Shown here one piece after another: positions 52,900 through 62,069 of a stretch of 64,000 bases of DNA. This DNA is from an uncultured Eubacteriales bacterium (GTDB lineage: Bacteria; Bacillota; Clostridia; Oscillospirales; Acutalibacteraceae). The position numbers and the translations under genes are program-made. Position 1 is the first letter of the stretch; the number at the start of each line of letters is the position of its first letter. The notes below the pieces were generated by a model that did no database searches, was not told where the DNA came from, and saw only the letters and a list, made by a program, of their open reading frames with translations. The stretch is taken from NCBI GenBank assembly GCA_934667845.1, contig CAKUMQ010000006.1, positions 1 through 64,000 on the forward strand. The letters run 5' to 3'.

Positions 52900-54711
52900 T
52901 TACTGCTTGACAGCCGTGATATCGTCCAGATACAGCGTGTGCGTGCCGGGCTGCTCCCCGTCGAACGTCAGGTACAGCTTCGTGACCCGCGTCAGATCCA
53001 GATCGACCTCGATGCCGCCCTCCGGGATCCGGAAATCGGCGAACGGGACGGTCACGGTCCGGCCCTCCGTGCCGTTCACCTGCAGATCGTACCGCCAGAT
53101 GCCGCCGTTTTGCGTGTTGAACTGCAGCGTCACGGTCTGCGGCGTTCCGTCGCCCTTCACCCACAGGCGCAGCGCGTCGTTGCCTTCCCACGTTTTATAG
53201 ACGTTGTGCTCCAGCGAGCCCCATCCGGCATCGGAGCAGTCATATACGATCCTGGCGGCGTATTGGCCGTCGCCCTGGCTGTTCGCCTTGTCCAGCGTCA
53301 TCTGAATGTTGCCGCTGCCCTCGGTCAGCGCGACGTATTTCGCGATCCCGGCGGCGGTGTCGTCGCCGTAGCCCTCAAAATCGTCCACGGTCTTGGGGCT
53401 GAGCGGCAGATCCACCTCCAGGGGCTTGAACATCTCCTCCGCCAGCGCCTCGACCGACGGCAATGTGCGCGCCAGCTCGACCTCCCATGTGCTGGCGTTG
53501 CCGACCATCAGCCAGCTGGCCGGATCCGCCCACGGCGCCAGCTCCAGCACCGGGATGCACTTTTCGGGATCGCGGACCGTGCGCACCTGTTCCATGTTCT
53601 CATCGCTCAGATGGGCGTTCTGCTGCAGCTTTTTCAGCTGCTTCTCCTGATATTCGGCGCTCTGCAGGTGGTCAAGCTCGATCGCGTAATAGGCTACCGC
53701 GCCGTTCGGGTTCTTCGCGCCGTCGGGGATCCAGATGCCGCTGACCTGCCCGCGCACATAATATTTGTCCACCTTGGGATCGCGCGCCATCGGGCAGATG
53801 CCCAGCTGTCCCGCCTCGGCGATCTTCACGACGGAGGGATCGGTATAAAACGGCTCGCCGAACGTCATGGCGACCTTGCCCTCGCCGAACATCTCCAGCA
53901 CGCCGGAGATCACAGACGGGCAGACCTTATCCTTGACCACCATATCCGAGAGTAGCGTCATTGCCCGGGCAATATCGGTGTCGGTCACCTTGTTCTCAAA
54001 GGTCTTGTTCCTGCCGTCGAAATCGCCCAGCACCTTGCCGGTGGAATACAGCATCGGGAAGGGGCGGTTGACTGCGATGCCATACACCTCCGGCACGCCG
54101 TCGCGGTCGCTGTCCTCGGTCAGCTTCAGGGCGTATTCGCGCATCTTATCCCAGTCCCACTCGTTGCGCTGATACAGCTCCCACGGGCTTTCCAGCCCCG
54201 CGTCCTCGATCAGCTTCGTGTTATAGAACATGCACGTCGAGCTGCCGTATCCGCTCACCAGCAGATAATGGCTGTCGCCCCAAACGGTATCGTCATAATA
54301 CTGCTTACACGCGGCAAACAGCGGATGGGACATATCCAGATACGGATCGACCGGCTGCACCAGCGAATTGACGATGTAGTTGGGATAATCGTAGCCGTCG
54401 CTGCGGAACATCGCCGCGTCGGGCGCGGAATCGGACAGCACGAGCGTCGCCAGACGCACCGTCAGATCCTCCCACGGGGTGATGACCGTTTCCGCCTGCA
54501 GCCCGTAGCTGTTTTGCAGCTCCTCCTTCATCTCGTCCGTGATCTCGGACGACGAAAGCATCTGAAACTTCGTCTGCCCGCCGAAGTCCAGCGGCGGCAG
54601 ATCGCCGTTTTCCGGCGTGACGACGCCCTGTGACTGCCCGTCGCAGGCGGCGAGCAGCAGCATCAGGCACAGCGTGCACAGCGAGAGCAGAATGATCTTT
54701 TTGCGGTCCAT
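52900..54711 (-). CDS. Solute-binding lipoprotein with C-terminal CBM-like domain
   Basis: Seen: 603 residues from the ATG at 54711 (AAAGGAGG upstream). Lipobox LAAC (Cys about 23), family-1 binding domain (about 35-425; NEWDWDKMREYALKL, GKVAMTFGEPFYTDPS). A beta-sandwich follows (about 445-603; DDFEGYGDDTAAG, LRLWVKGDGT, HTLYLDDITAV) and resembles CBM11/CIA30-like domains. So the receptor carries its own glycan-binding module. Receptor of the permeases at 54743-56666; no ATPase gene is nearby. Confidence 0.86.
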   Translation of the reverse strand: MDRKKIILLSLCTLCLMLLLAACDGQSQGVVTPENGDLPPLDFGGQTKFQMLSSSEITDEMKEELQNSYGLQAETVITPWEDLTVRLATLVLSDSAPDAAMFRSDGYDYPNYIVNSLVQPVDPYLDMSHPLFAACKQYYDDTVWGDSHYLLVSGYGSSTCMFYNTKLIEDAGLESPWELYQRNEWDWDKMREYALKLTEDSDRDGVPEVYGIAVNRPFPMLYSTGKVLGDFDGRNKTFENKVTDTDIARAMTLLSDMVVKDKVCPSVISGVLEMFGEGKVAMTFGEPFYTDPSVVKIAEAGQLGICPMARDPKVDKYYVRGQVSGIWIPDGAKNPNGAVAYYAIELDHLQSAEYQEKQLKKLQQNAHLSDENMEQVRTVRDPEKCIPVLELAPWADPASWLMVGNASTWEVELARTLPSVEALAEEMFKPLEVDLPLSPKTVDDFEGYGDDTAAGIAKYVALTEGSGNIQMTLDKANSQGDGQYAARIVYDCSDAGWGSLEHNVYKTWEGNDALRLWVKGDGTPQTVTLQFNTQNGGIWRYDLQVNGTEGRTVTVPFADFRIPEGGIEVDLDLTRVTKLYLTFDGEQPGTHTLYLDDITAVKQ

Positions 54712-54742
54712 ATGGTGTCCTCCTTTTTGTTCCCCGGGCGGG

Positions 54743-55741
54743 TCAGCCGACCAGTCCGGTGCGTTCGATGCCTTCGGTAAAATAGCGCTGCAGCGCCACA
54801 TACATGAGCAGCAGCGGCGCAATGCTCAGCAGGCAGCCCGCCTGCATACGGGTCGAGATCAGATATTCGTCATTGAGGAACGCACCGGAGCCTTCACGCG
54901 TGCTCAGCAGGCTGCCCAGCGTCGCGAGCGCCGTCGATACGGTGCGCACGTTCGTGAAATACATGGTGGTGAAATAGTAATCGTTCCAGTACCAGACGAC
55001 GGAGAACAGGAACACGGTCAAAAACGCCGGTCCGGCGTTCGGCACGATCACGCGTAAAAACGTTTTGACGAAGCCGCAGCCGTCGATATAGGCCGCATCC
55101 TCCAGCTCACGCGGCAGGCCGCGGTAGAACTGACGGAATATGTAGATGAACAGGCCGGAGCGGATACCCACGCCGAAAAATGCCGGGATATACAGCGTCC
55201 AGCCGGTGTTGAGCAGATTGACGGTCAGCGGCTTGCCGGTGAACAGCCCGATCAGCGAGCCGATGCCGAACAGGTCGAACGATTTGTACGAAAGATAGGT
55301 CGGCACATACACGACGGAGCTGGGCACGATGATCGTGAACAGCACCAGCGCGAACAGCAGCCGCTTGAACCGGAACTCGAACCGCGCGAAGCCGTAGCCG
55401 ACGATGGCGCAGGACATGACCTGCAAAAGCGAGCTGAACAGTCCCAGCCGCACGGTATTCCACAGCGCGCGGGGATAATCCATCGCCAAAAAGGAATCCT
55501 TCATCGCCTCCAGCGAAAGGTGCTTCGGGATCCACACGACCGAGGGATCCGCCATGTCGGCAGCCGTGCGGAACGAGATGCTGAGCATATAGATCAGCGG
55601 ATACAGAATGATAAAGCTGACCCCGATCAGAAACGCGCTGCGAAACACGGTCCACGCGGCGGAGGATAACCGGTTCTTCAGCCGGAGCGACCGGCTGCCG
55701 TCCGCACGGGGGTGCAGCTTTGCACCATGGTCTGTTCTCAT
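54743..55741 (-). CDS. Carbohydrate ABC transporter permease (YtcP/MalG type)
   Basis: Seen: about 332 residues, six membrane helices, coupling loop ELEDAAYIDGCGFVKTFLRV and the ending GIERTGLVG, closely like the permease at 3824-4810. I chose the ATG at 55741 with AAAGGAGG upstream. It pairs with the LplB-type gene upstream. Confidence 0.92.
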   Translation of the reverse strand: MRTDHGAKLHPRADGSRSLRLKNRLSSAAWTVFRSAFLIGVSFIILYPLIYMLSISFRTAADMADPSVVWIPKHLSLEAMKDSFLAMDYPRALWNTVRLGLFSSLLQVMSCAIVGYGFARFEFRFKRLLFALVLFTIIVPSSVVYVPTYLSYKSFDLFGIGSLIGLFTGKPLTVNLLNTGWTLYIPAFFGVGIRSGLFIYIFRQFYRGLPRELEDAAYIDGCGFVKTFLRVIVPNAGPAFLTVFLFSVVWYWNDYYFTTMYFTNVRTVSTALATLGSLLSTREGSGAFLNDEYLISTRMQAGCLLSIAPLLLMYVALQRYFTEGIERTGLVG

Positions 55742-55763
55742 GTGGCGTTCCTCCTTTCCGTCC

Positions 55764-56666
55764 TCAGTCGACATAGACGATCCTGCGGCTGACGATCCGG
55801 AACACGACCGCCAGTATCGCCCCGATCACCACAAAATACACCCACGCCAGCGCCGAGGAATAGGCAAACTTCACCTTCTCCTGCACGGTGGATACGATCA
55901 GCCGCATGACGGGGTTGCTGTAGGAGGTGAAGCTGTCGGTGATCGAATAGATCAGGTTGACCATCAGCATGGGCGAGAGCATGGGAAACGTGACCTTCCA
56001 GAACATCTCCCACCGCGTCGCGCCGTCGATGGACGCCGCCTCGTACAGCGTGCCGGGCACAGCCTGCAGCCCCGCCAGAAACAGCAGGATCTGGATGCCG
56101 GAACGCCACGACAGCTCAAAGATGTCGTTCGAGGTGTTCACGATCACGCCGATCATGCCGCTGCCGACGCCCAGACCCTGCAGCAGGTCGTTCAGCGCCG
56201 TTACCTGGAACAGCTGCGAGGTCTTTTCGCCGGACAGGATCATCTGGGACATATAATCGCCGTTGATGATGTCGATGATCACACCGGAGGCGATGATCAC
56301 CGGCAGAAAGAACACGGCGCGCGCCACAGTCCGCCCGCGGAACTTTTCGTTGAGCAGCAGCGCCATGATCAGGCTGAACACCAAAATCAGCGGCACCTGA
56401 TACAGCAGATCCTTCACCGTTTCGACCAACAGGGGGACAAACTCGCTGTCCTCTGTAAAGGCGACACGGAAATTCTCCAGCCCGACGTGGCGGCTCTCAA
56501 AGCCGCCCACGCTGATCTTCAGCTCGCGGAAGCTGTAGATCAGCGACTGGACGAGCGGACGGGCATACACCAAAAAGAACCCGATGAGCCAAAGGCCGAT
56601 GAAGCCGTATCCGACCAGCGACTTTTTGCGCTCGTAGCTCATTTTCCCGCGCCGTTTACCGGGCAT
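55764..56666 (-). CDS. Carbohydrate ABC transporter permease (LplB/UgpA type)
   Basis: Seen: 300 residues. MSYERKKSLVGYGFIGLWLIG opening, six helices, coupling loop LYEAASIDGATRWEMFWKV. The ATG at 56666 lies eight bases from GGAGG and overlaps the end of the broken DUF5696 gene by 11 bases. First intact gene of the second importer operon, whose promoter has apparently been lost with the 5' part of the DUF5696 gene. Confidence 0.9.
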   Translation of the reverse strand: MPGKRRGKMSYERKKSLVGYGFIGLWLIGFFLVYARPLVQSLIYSFRELKISVGGFESRHVGLENFRVAFTEDSEFVPLLVETVKDLLYQVPLILVFSLIMALLLNEKFRGRTVARAVFFLPVIIASGVIIDIINGDYMSQMILSGEKTSQLFQVTALNDLLQGLGVGSGMIGVIVNTSNDIFELSWRSGIQILLFLAGLQAVPGTLYEAASIDGATRWEMFWKVTFPMLSPMLMVNLIYSITDSFTSYSNPVMRLIVSTVQEKVKFAYSSALAWVYFVVIGAILAVVFRIVSRRIVYVD

Positions 56667-57252
56667 CGCCATCCCCTCCCTTCGCGACGGTGTAGGACAT
56701 GCCGCCAAGCACCGTGCCGCCCGCGTTTGTCTCCTTATCGGTCGCGTTGACCAGAATGACGGTACCGTTTTCGTACACGGTGCGCGACACGCCGGGCGAG
56801 AGCTGCACATAGTCCGCGATCGCCGTGCCCGCCGCGGGAGCCAGCGCCGCTTTCAGTTCGCGGTACTGTCCGGCGGCTTTCGCGGTCCATTCGGACAGCC
56901 GTGCGTTATACAGGGCGGTGTAGGCGGTGTCCTGCAGGCGCTCGTCCTGCCCGTCGGCATCGTCATACAGCCGGTAATACAGCGAGGAGCCGGTCGCGAT
57001 CGCCGTCAGCAGCGCCGCGCGCGGATCGTCGGACAGATTGACCGCGCCGCCCGCACAGGGGCGCAGCCCGTTCATCACCAGAGCATAAAACGGTACGCTC
57101 TCGTCGGCGATGTCGTACCCGCTCGCCGCATCCGGCGTATCGAGCACAGCCGACGCCGCCGCCAGCAGATAGCTGTTGCCGCCGAAGACCAGCACATCCC
57201 TGCCGCCCTCACGCAGCTGTCCGGCAGCCTGTGCCGCCGCCTCGGCGCGCCG
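56656..57252 (-). pseudogene. 5'-truncated DUF5696 gene
   Basis: Seen: about 199 residues matching the last ~215 residues of the DUF5696 protein at 5737-7962. Shared segments are GYDIADESVPFYALVMNG with GYDLFDESVPFYQMVFSG, and YENGTVILVNATDKET with YENGTKLLVNRTETAE. The first ~530 residues, signal peptide and promoter are missing. Homology stops at about 57250, where a plus-strand gene fragment begins. Any start codon is in foreign sequence, so it is unlikely to be made as a functional protein. Confidence 0.85.
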
Positions 57253-57253
57253 C

Positions 57254-57619
57254 GTGTTTATCGACGGCGAGCCGACCGTCAACAACTGGAGCGGCTCGTC
57301 GGAAATGATCCTTGACGCGCTGGCGCCCGCGCTGCAGATCCGTTCGCGCAGCAGCGCCTACACCATGCGGCAGGTGCGCCTGTATGCCGCCGACCCCGAC
57401 GCGACGGAGTTTGAGCCGGATGAGAGCGACGGCGGCACAGCCGACTCCGGCGACAGCAGACCGGAGGACAGCGGCTCCGACCCCGAAAAACCGGACGACA
57501 GCAAAGCGGACAACAGCAGCGGTTCGCCGGATACCGGCGCCGCCCTGCCGTGTGCGGCTCTGCTGACCGCGCTCGGCGCGCTTGCCGCCGTATTCGGCAG
57601 CAAAAAGCGCCGCAGCTGA
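57254..57619 (+). pseudogene. 5'-truncated lectin-like wall-protein gene
   Basis: Seen: about 121 codons from 57254. VFIDGEPTVNNWSGSSEMILDALAP matches LFINNQPVTNDWSGGSADMPLDAVKP of the protein at 50254-51324. An acidic Ser/Asp linker, SPDTG, a hydrophobic helix and KKRRS follow, a sortase-type ending like that of 45-2060. The signal peptide and most of the domain are absent; the frame upstream of 57254 is antisense to the broken DUF5696 gene. The AraC gene starts 71 bases after its stop. Confidence 0.8.
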
Positions 57620-57690
57620 ACGCCCGCTGCCGGGCGGCGTCCCGACCGGGGCACCGCCCGGCAAAGCGGAGGGGAAAGGAGCACACGGCC

Positions 57691-58659
57691 ATGGGCAACA
57701 TCTCCAAATTCCATTACGACATGACCCGCTATCGCGAGCCGCTGCTTTGCGGCAGGTTCAAGGTGGTGCAGATCGGCGACCTGTGCTGCTCCGCCAATTA
57801 CGACGTCGCACAGCACGAGCAGGAATATCTGGAGTTTTCGTATATCGAATCGGGCAAGGCGTTTTTTCGGATCTCGCAGAACACGTTCGTCGCCGAGCCG
57901 GGCGACCTGATCCTCAACCGCCCCGGCGATATTCATCAGATCACCTCGGCAGCAGACGATCCCGTGCGGTTCTTCTATTTTTCGATCGTATTCTGCGAGG
58001 ATCACCCGGAGTATGAACGCTTCCGCGAGATGAAGGCGTTCTTCGACACCACGAACAAGCGGGTGCTGCACAACGCCCTGTCCACCTATCAGCTGTTTTA
58101 CAAGGCATTCAACGAGACCAGCAGCGATAAGCCGTTCGCGCTGGAGATGCTCGAGGCGTGCCTGACCGAGATCATGATCATCTTTTACCGCAGCATGAAC
58201 GCCCTCGGCCGCACCTATTATTTCTCCAAGGCGAACAAGCAGACCGAGGATGAGCTGGTCAACAGCGTCATCGAGATCCTCAATTCGGGCGATCTGTGCG
58301 AGCGGCGGCTGGGCGACCTCGGCCGGGAGATCGGCTACAGCTATCCGTATCTGTCGCAGATCTTCTCGCGCAAGATGGGGCAGTCGATCCGCAGCTATCA
58401 TCAGCGCCTGCAATTCGAAAAAGCCATCGACCTGCTCAACGACAACATCAGCATTACCCGCGTCGCGGAAGCGCTGGGCTACACCTCCATCCACTCGTTC
58501 AGCCGCGCATTCGCCCGCTATTACGGCTTATCCCCCTCCAAGTATCTGGAGCAAAACGGCATATCCCCGAAGAAAGCCCCCGCCCCCGGGAACGGTCCTG
58601 CCGATCCCGAAGAGCCGGAACTATCCACCACCGACAAGAAGAGAGGAACGAACAGATGA
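57691..58659 (+). CDS. AraC-family regulator
   Basis: Seen: 322 residues. Cupin domain (about 20-110; EQEYLEFSYIESGKAFFRIS, PGDLILNRPGDIHQI) and AraC DNA-binding domain (about 195-295; RLGDLGREIGYSYPYLSQIFSRKMG, ITRVAEALGYTSIHSFSRAFARYYG). I chose the ATG at 57691, with AAAGGAG nine bases upstream. Its stop overlaps the next start (ATGA). Inferred: regulates its own operon and perhaps the importer operon on the other strand. Confidence 0.9.
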   Translation: MGNISKFHYDMTRYREPLLCGRFKVVQIGDLCCSANYDVAQHEQEYLEFSYIESGKAFFRISQNTFVAEPGDLILNRPGDIHQITSAADDPVRFFYFSIVFCEDHPEYERFREMKAFFDTTNKRVLHNALSTYQLFYKAFNETSSDKPFALEMLEACLTEIMIIFYRSMNALGRTYYFSKANKQTEDELVNSVIEILNSGDLCERRLGDLGREIGYSYPYLSQIFSRKMGQSIRSYHQRLQFEKAIDLLNDNISITRVAEALGYTSIHSFSRAFARYYGLSPSKYLEQNGISPKKAPAPGNGPADPEEPELSTTDKKRGTNR

Positions 58660-59708
58660 AGATCGCCATCATCGGATGCGGTACTATTGCCAACAACGCC
58701 CACATCCCCGCCTATATGGCAAATCCCGATGCAGAGATCAAGTATTTCTGCGACATCATCCCGGAGCGCGCCCATGACGCCGTGGAAAAATACGGCTGCG
58801 GCACCGCCGTGGTCGATTATCACGATGTGCTGACCGATCCGGAGGTCGAAGCGGTATCCGTCTGCACACCGAACAACGTCCACGCGCAGATCGCCATTGA
58901 CGCGCTGCACGCGGGCAAAAACGTGCTGTGCGAAAAGCCCGCCGGGCGCACCTATGACGAGGTGGTGCGGATGCAGCAGGCGCAGCACGAAACGGGCAAG
59001 GTGCTCAACATCGGCGTCGTCAACCGGTTCAACGCCTCCGTGCGCCGCATCCGCGAATACATCCAAAGCGGCGAGCTGGGCGACGTGTTCCACGTCTATG
59101 TCAGCTTCCGCAGCCACCGCAGCATTCCCGGCCTCGGCGGCGCGTTTACCACGAAAGCCATTGCCGGCGGCGGCGTGCTGATCGACTGGGGCGTGCATTT
59201 TCTCGATATCGTGATGTACTGCTGCGGCGACCCGAAAGCGCTGACCGTCACGGGCGAGACGTTTTCCCGCCTCGGCTGCGACATGCCGAACTACACCTAT
59301 CTCGGGATGTGGGCAGGCCCGCCGCAGTATGACGGCGTGTATGACGTGGATGATTCCGTCACCGCGCTGATCCGCACCGAGGGCCCGGTCATCACCCTCA
59401 ACGGCGCCTGGGCACAGAACATCGGCGAGGAAGAGATGTACATCGACTTCATGGGCGACAAGGGCGGCATCCGCCTGCAATACGGCAAGGAGTTCAAGGT
59501 CTACACCGCACAGCACGGCGCACTGGTCGAATATGAGCCGAAATTCCCGCAGGAGCAGATGTTCCAAAACGAGATCGATGCCTTCCTCCGCTGTGTGCAG
59601 ACCGGCGAAAAGCTCCCCTCGCACATCGACACGGCGATCATCACCGCCCGCATGATGCAGGCGATCTACGATTCTGCCGACGCCCACCGCGAGATCAGCC
59701 TTGACTGA
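58656..59708 (+). CDS. Gfo/Idh/MocA-family oxidoreductase
   Basis: Seen: 350 residues. MKIAIIGCGTIANNAHIPAYM nucleotide site, CEKPAGRTYDEV (about 90-101), GGVLIDWGVHFLDIVMYCCG with conserved Asp/His, then a C-terminal beta-sheet domain. It overlaps the AraC gene by four bases. Known: NAD(P)-dependent sugar or sugar-acid dehydrogenases. Works probably with the isomerase and second oxidoreductase downstream. Confidence 0.9.
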   Translation: MKIAIIGCGTIANNAHIPAYMANPDAEIKYFCDIIPERAHDAVEKYGCGTAVVDYHDVLTDPEVEAVSVCTPNNVHAQIAIDALHAGKNVLCEKPAGRTYDEVVRMQQAQHETGKVLNIGVVNRFNASVRRIREYIQSGELGDVFHVYVSFRSHRSIPGLGGAFTTKAIAGGGVLIDWGVHFLDIVMYCCGDPKALTVTGETFSRLGCDMPNYTYLGMWAGPPQYDGVYDVDDSVTALIRTEGPVITLNGAWAQNIGEEEMYIDFMGDKGGIRLQYGKEFKVYTAQHGALVEYEPKFPQEQMFQNEIDAFLRCVQTGEKLPSHIDTAIITARMMQAIYDSADAHREISLD

Positions 59709-59746
59709 CGCGGCGGCACCGTGACGGCAAGATAAGGAGAACACCT

Positions 59747-60631
59747 ATGGATACGAACACCCGCCACCCGATCGGGATCATGGCAGACTCGCTTCGCCTG
59801 CCGTTTGCCGAAAGCCTGCAAAAATGCCGTCAGCTCGGCGCGGACGGCGTACAGCTGTACGCCGTGTCCGGCGAGATGGCGCCGGAAGCCCAGACCCCGG
59901 CAGGGATCGCCGAAAAGCGCCGGATATTGGCCGATAACGGTCTTGCCGTTTCCGCCCTGTGCGGCGATCTCGGCGGTCACGGCTTCTGTCTGGCTGAGGA
60001 GAACCCGGAAAAGATCGCGCGCTCAAAGCGTATCGTCGATCTGGCGCTTTCTCTCGACTGCCGCGTGGTGACGACGCACATCGGCGTCATCCCGGCGGAC
60101 ACGGACTGCGACCGCTACCGGATCATGCAGCAGGCATGCGCGGAGCTGGCGGAATACGCGCACAGCAACGGCGCGTGGTTTGCCGTGGAAACCGGACCGG
60201 AGCCTGCCGCGCGACTGCGGCGGTTCCTCGACAGCCTCGGCACACCCGGCGTGGGCGTGAACATGGACCCGGCAAACCTCGTCATGGTCACGGACGACGA
60301 CCCTGTGGCTGCCGTGCATACGCTGGCGCCCTACATCGTGCACACGCACGCCAAGGACGGTGTGATGCGTAAAAAGACCGATCCGCAGATCATTTATGAT
60401 TTCTTTGCCGAGGGCGGTATCGGCGACCTGCGGCTGGAGGAATATTTCCTCGAAACGCCGCTCGGCGAAGGCAGTGTGCCGTTTGACGCCTATCTGCAGG
60501 CGCTCGACGGCATCGGCTACCGCGGCTATCTGACGATCGAACGCGAAGTCGGCGCAGATCCGGCGGCGGACATCCGCACGGCTGTCGAATTTTTGCGGCG
60601 GCATACCGCAGAAAAAGGAGCAGGAAAATGA
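59747..60631 (+). CDS. Sugar phosphate isomerase/epimerase-like TIM-barrel protein
   Basis: Seen: 294 residues. Barrel segments GIMADSLRLPFAESLQKC, GADGVQLYAVSGEM, VVTTHIGVIPADTDCDRY, AVETGPEPAARL, VNMDPANLVM and VHTHAKDGVM carry the usual metal ligands. AAGGAG lies before the ATG. It overlaps the next gene by four bases. Role: isomerisation or epimerisation of the sugar handled by the neighbouring oxidoreductases. Confidence 0.87.
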   Translation: MDTNTRHPIGIMADSLRLPFAESLQKCRQLGADGVQLYAVSGEMAPEAQTPAGIAEKRRILADNGLAVSALCGDLGGHGFCLAEENPEKIARSKRIVDLALSLDCRVVTTHIGVIPADTDCDRYRIMQQACAELAEYAHSNGAWFAVETGPEPAARLRRFLDSLGTPGVGVNMDPANLVMVTDDDPVAAVHTLAPYIVHTHAKDGVMRKKTDPQIIYDFFAEGGIGDLRLEEYFLETPLGEGSVPFDAYLQALDGIGYRGYLTIEREVGADPAADIRTAVEFLRRHTAEKGAGK

Positions 60632-61461
60632 AAAAGATCGGGTTTATTGACTTTTATCTGGACGAATGGCACGCCAACAACTACCCGGCATGGATCCGCG
60701 AGGCCTCAAACGGGGAGATGGAGGTCGCCTATGCCTACGGCGTGATCGACAGCCCGCACGGCGGTCTGACCACCGCCGCGTGGTGCGAAAAATACGGCGT
60801 CACCCGCTGCCTGAGCATCGAGGAGATCACGGAGAAGAGCGACTGCCTGATCGTGCTGTCGCCCGATAACTGCGAGATGCACGAGGGATTGTGCCAGATC
60901 CCGCTGCGCAGCGGCAAGCCGGTATATGTGGACAAGACGTTTGCCCCGGACTATGCCGCGGCAGCGCGCATCTTCGCCGTGGCTGAGCAGAGCGGCACGC
61001 CGTGCTATTCCACCTCGGCGCTGCGCTTTGCCGAGGAGTATGCCGATATCGACACCGACGGGATCACGGCGATCTCCACCTTCGGGCCGAACGATCCGGA
61101 CACCTATTCCATTCATCAGCTGGAGCCGATCATGATGCTGATGAAAACGCCGGTGCGGCAGGTGCTGTTCTCCGGCGACGACACCTGGTACACCGTGCTG
61201 CTGCGCTTTGCCGACGGGCGGCACGGCTCGCTTTCCGGCTTCATGGGCGGCAGCCCGTTTGTCACGAATATCCAGATGACCGGCGGCGCGCGCTGCCTTA
61301 CGGTCACGTCGGATTTCTTCCGCGCGTTCATCGCCGAGCTGGTGGAATTTTTCCGCACCGCCGAGGTCAGGGTCCCGCACGAGGAAACACTGCGGATCAT
61401 GGCGGTGCGCGGCGCGATGCTGCAGGCACAAAAGACCCCCGGCGTCTGGGTGGACGTCTGA
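60628..61461 (+). CDS. Gfo/Idh-like oxidoreductase, short form
   Basis: Seen: 277 residues. The start KKIGFIDFYLDEWHANNYP is unusual, with no classical GxGxxG. A later part has VYVDKTFAPDYAAAARIFAVAEQSG (the EKPxA position replaced by DKTFA) and a C-terminal half with GGSPFVTNIQMTGGARCLTV. Such short relatives occur beside sugar operons. Because the nucleotide motif is weak, enzyme activity is not certain. Last gene of its operon, followed by a terminator ten bases on. Confidence 0.75.
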   Translation: MKKIGFIDFYLDEWHANNYPAWIREASNGEMEVAYAYGVIDSPHGGLTTAAWCEKYGVTRCLSIEEITEKSDCLIVLSPDNCEMHEGLCQIPLRSGKPVYVDKTFAPDYAAAARIFAVAEQSGTPCYSTSALRFAEEYADIDTDGITAISTFGPNDPDTYSIHQLEPIMMLMKTPVRQVLFSGDDTWYTVLLRFADGRHGSLSGFMGGSPFVTNIQMTGGARCLTVTSDFFRAFIAELVEFFRTAEVRVPHEETLRIMAVRGAMLQAQKTPGVWVDV

Positions 61462-61470
61462 CCGTCATAA

Positions 61471-61507
61471 AAAAAGAAGGATCGCCGGCAGGGCGATCCT
61501 TCTTTTT
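61471..61507 (+). terminator. Terminator of the AraC-Gfo operon
   Basis: Perfect 16-base arms (61471-61486 and 61492-61507) around a five-base loop, with T-run. The following 61508-61750 shows nothing further. Confidence 0.9.
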
Positions 61508-61754
61508 GTTTATCCGACAGAAAGGGCGCAAGGGAATTAAGACCCCCGCCCGTATCGGCACAGCAAAGCCTGCGCCGACACAGTAAAAGCCTGCACCCGC
61601 GCCGTCGGCGGACGTCTCCCCCCACCTGTCTGGCAACCGGGACAACCGCCGCATCAGCTGCTACAGTATGAACCAAACAACGACCGGAGGATGTAAATAA
61701 AAAAGCAGAGCGCCCTTACAGAAACCCGCTCGGTTACTATAAGAACACTCTGTA

Positions 61755-61831
61755 TGGTCGGAGTGACGGGACTTGAACCCATGGCCTCTTGGTCCCGAAC
61801 CAAGCGCTCTACCAAACTGAGCTACACCCCG
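61755..61831 (-). tRNA. tRNA-Pro(CGG)
   Basis: 77 bases with encoded CCA. Acceptor CGGGGTG/CACTCCG (one G-U), D-arm GTAGCTCAGTTTGGTAGAGC, anticodon stem CTTGG/CCAAG with loop TTCGGGA (anticodon CGG), and T-arm GGGTTCAAGTCCC. Confidence 0.96.
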
Positions 61832-61855
61832 ATGGCTGAATTCTACAGCCCTATT

Positions 61856-61884
61856 ATTATAGCGGTTTTCCCTCCGATTGTCAA
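61856..61884 (-). promoter_or_regulatory. Promoter of tRNA-Pro
   Basis: Minus-strand TTGACA, 17 bases, TATAAT (rc of 61856-61861), about 25 bases before the tRNA. Confidence 0.88.
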
Positions 61885-61976
61885 GGGTTAATTCCACTTT
61901 TTTCGCGCTGCGGCGCATTTTTTGCCTGCGGCAGCGGGCGTCCCTCTCCCCTGCTGCAAGGCTATGCGGCTTTTTC

Positions 61977-62005
61977 TTGCCATTTGCCGCGAAATGCGGT
62001 ATACT
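61977..62005 (+). promoter_or_regulatory. Promoter of the helicase gene
   Basis: TTGCCA, 17 bases, TATACT, about 65 bases before the ATG. Confidence 0.65.
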
Positions 62006-62069
62006 TACCGTTATCGGCGCGCGTTTTTTACGCGCCGTACATCATCGGCAGGAGCTACGGAGGTTTTTC

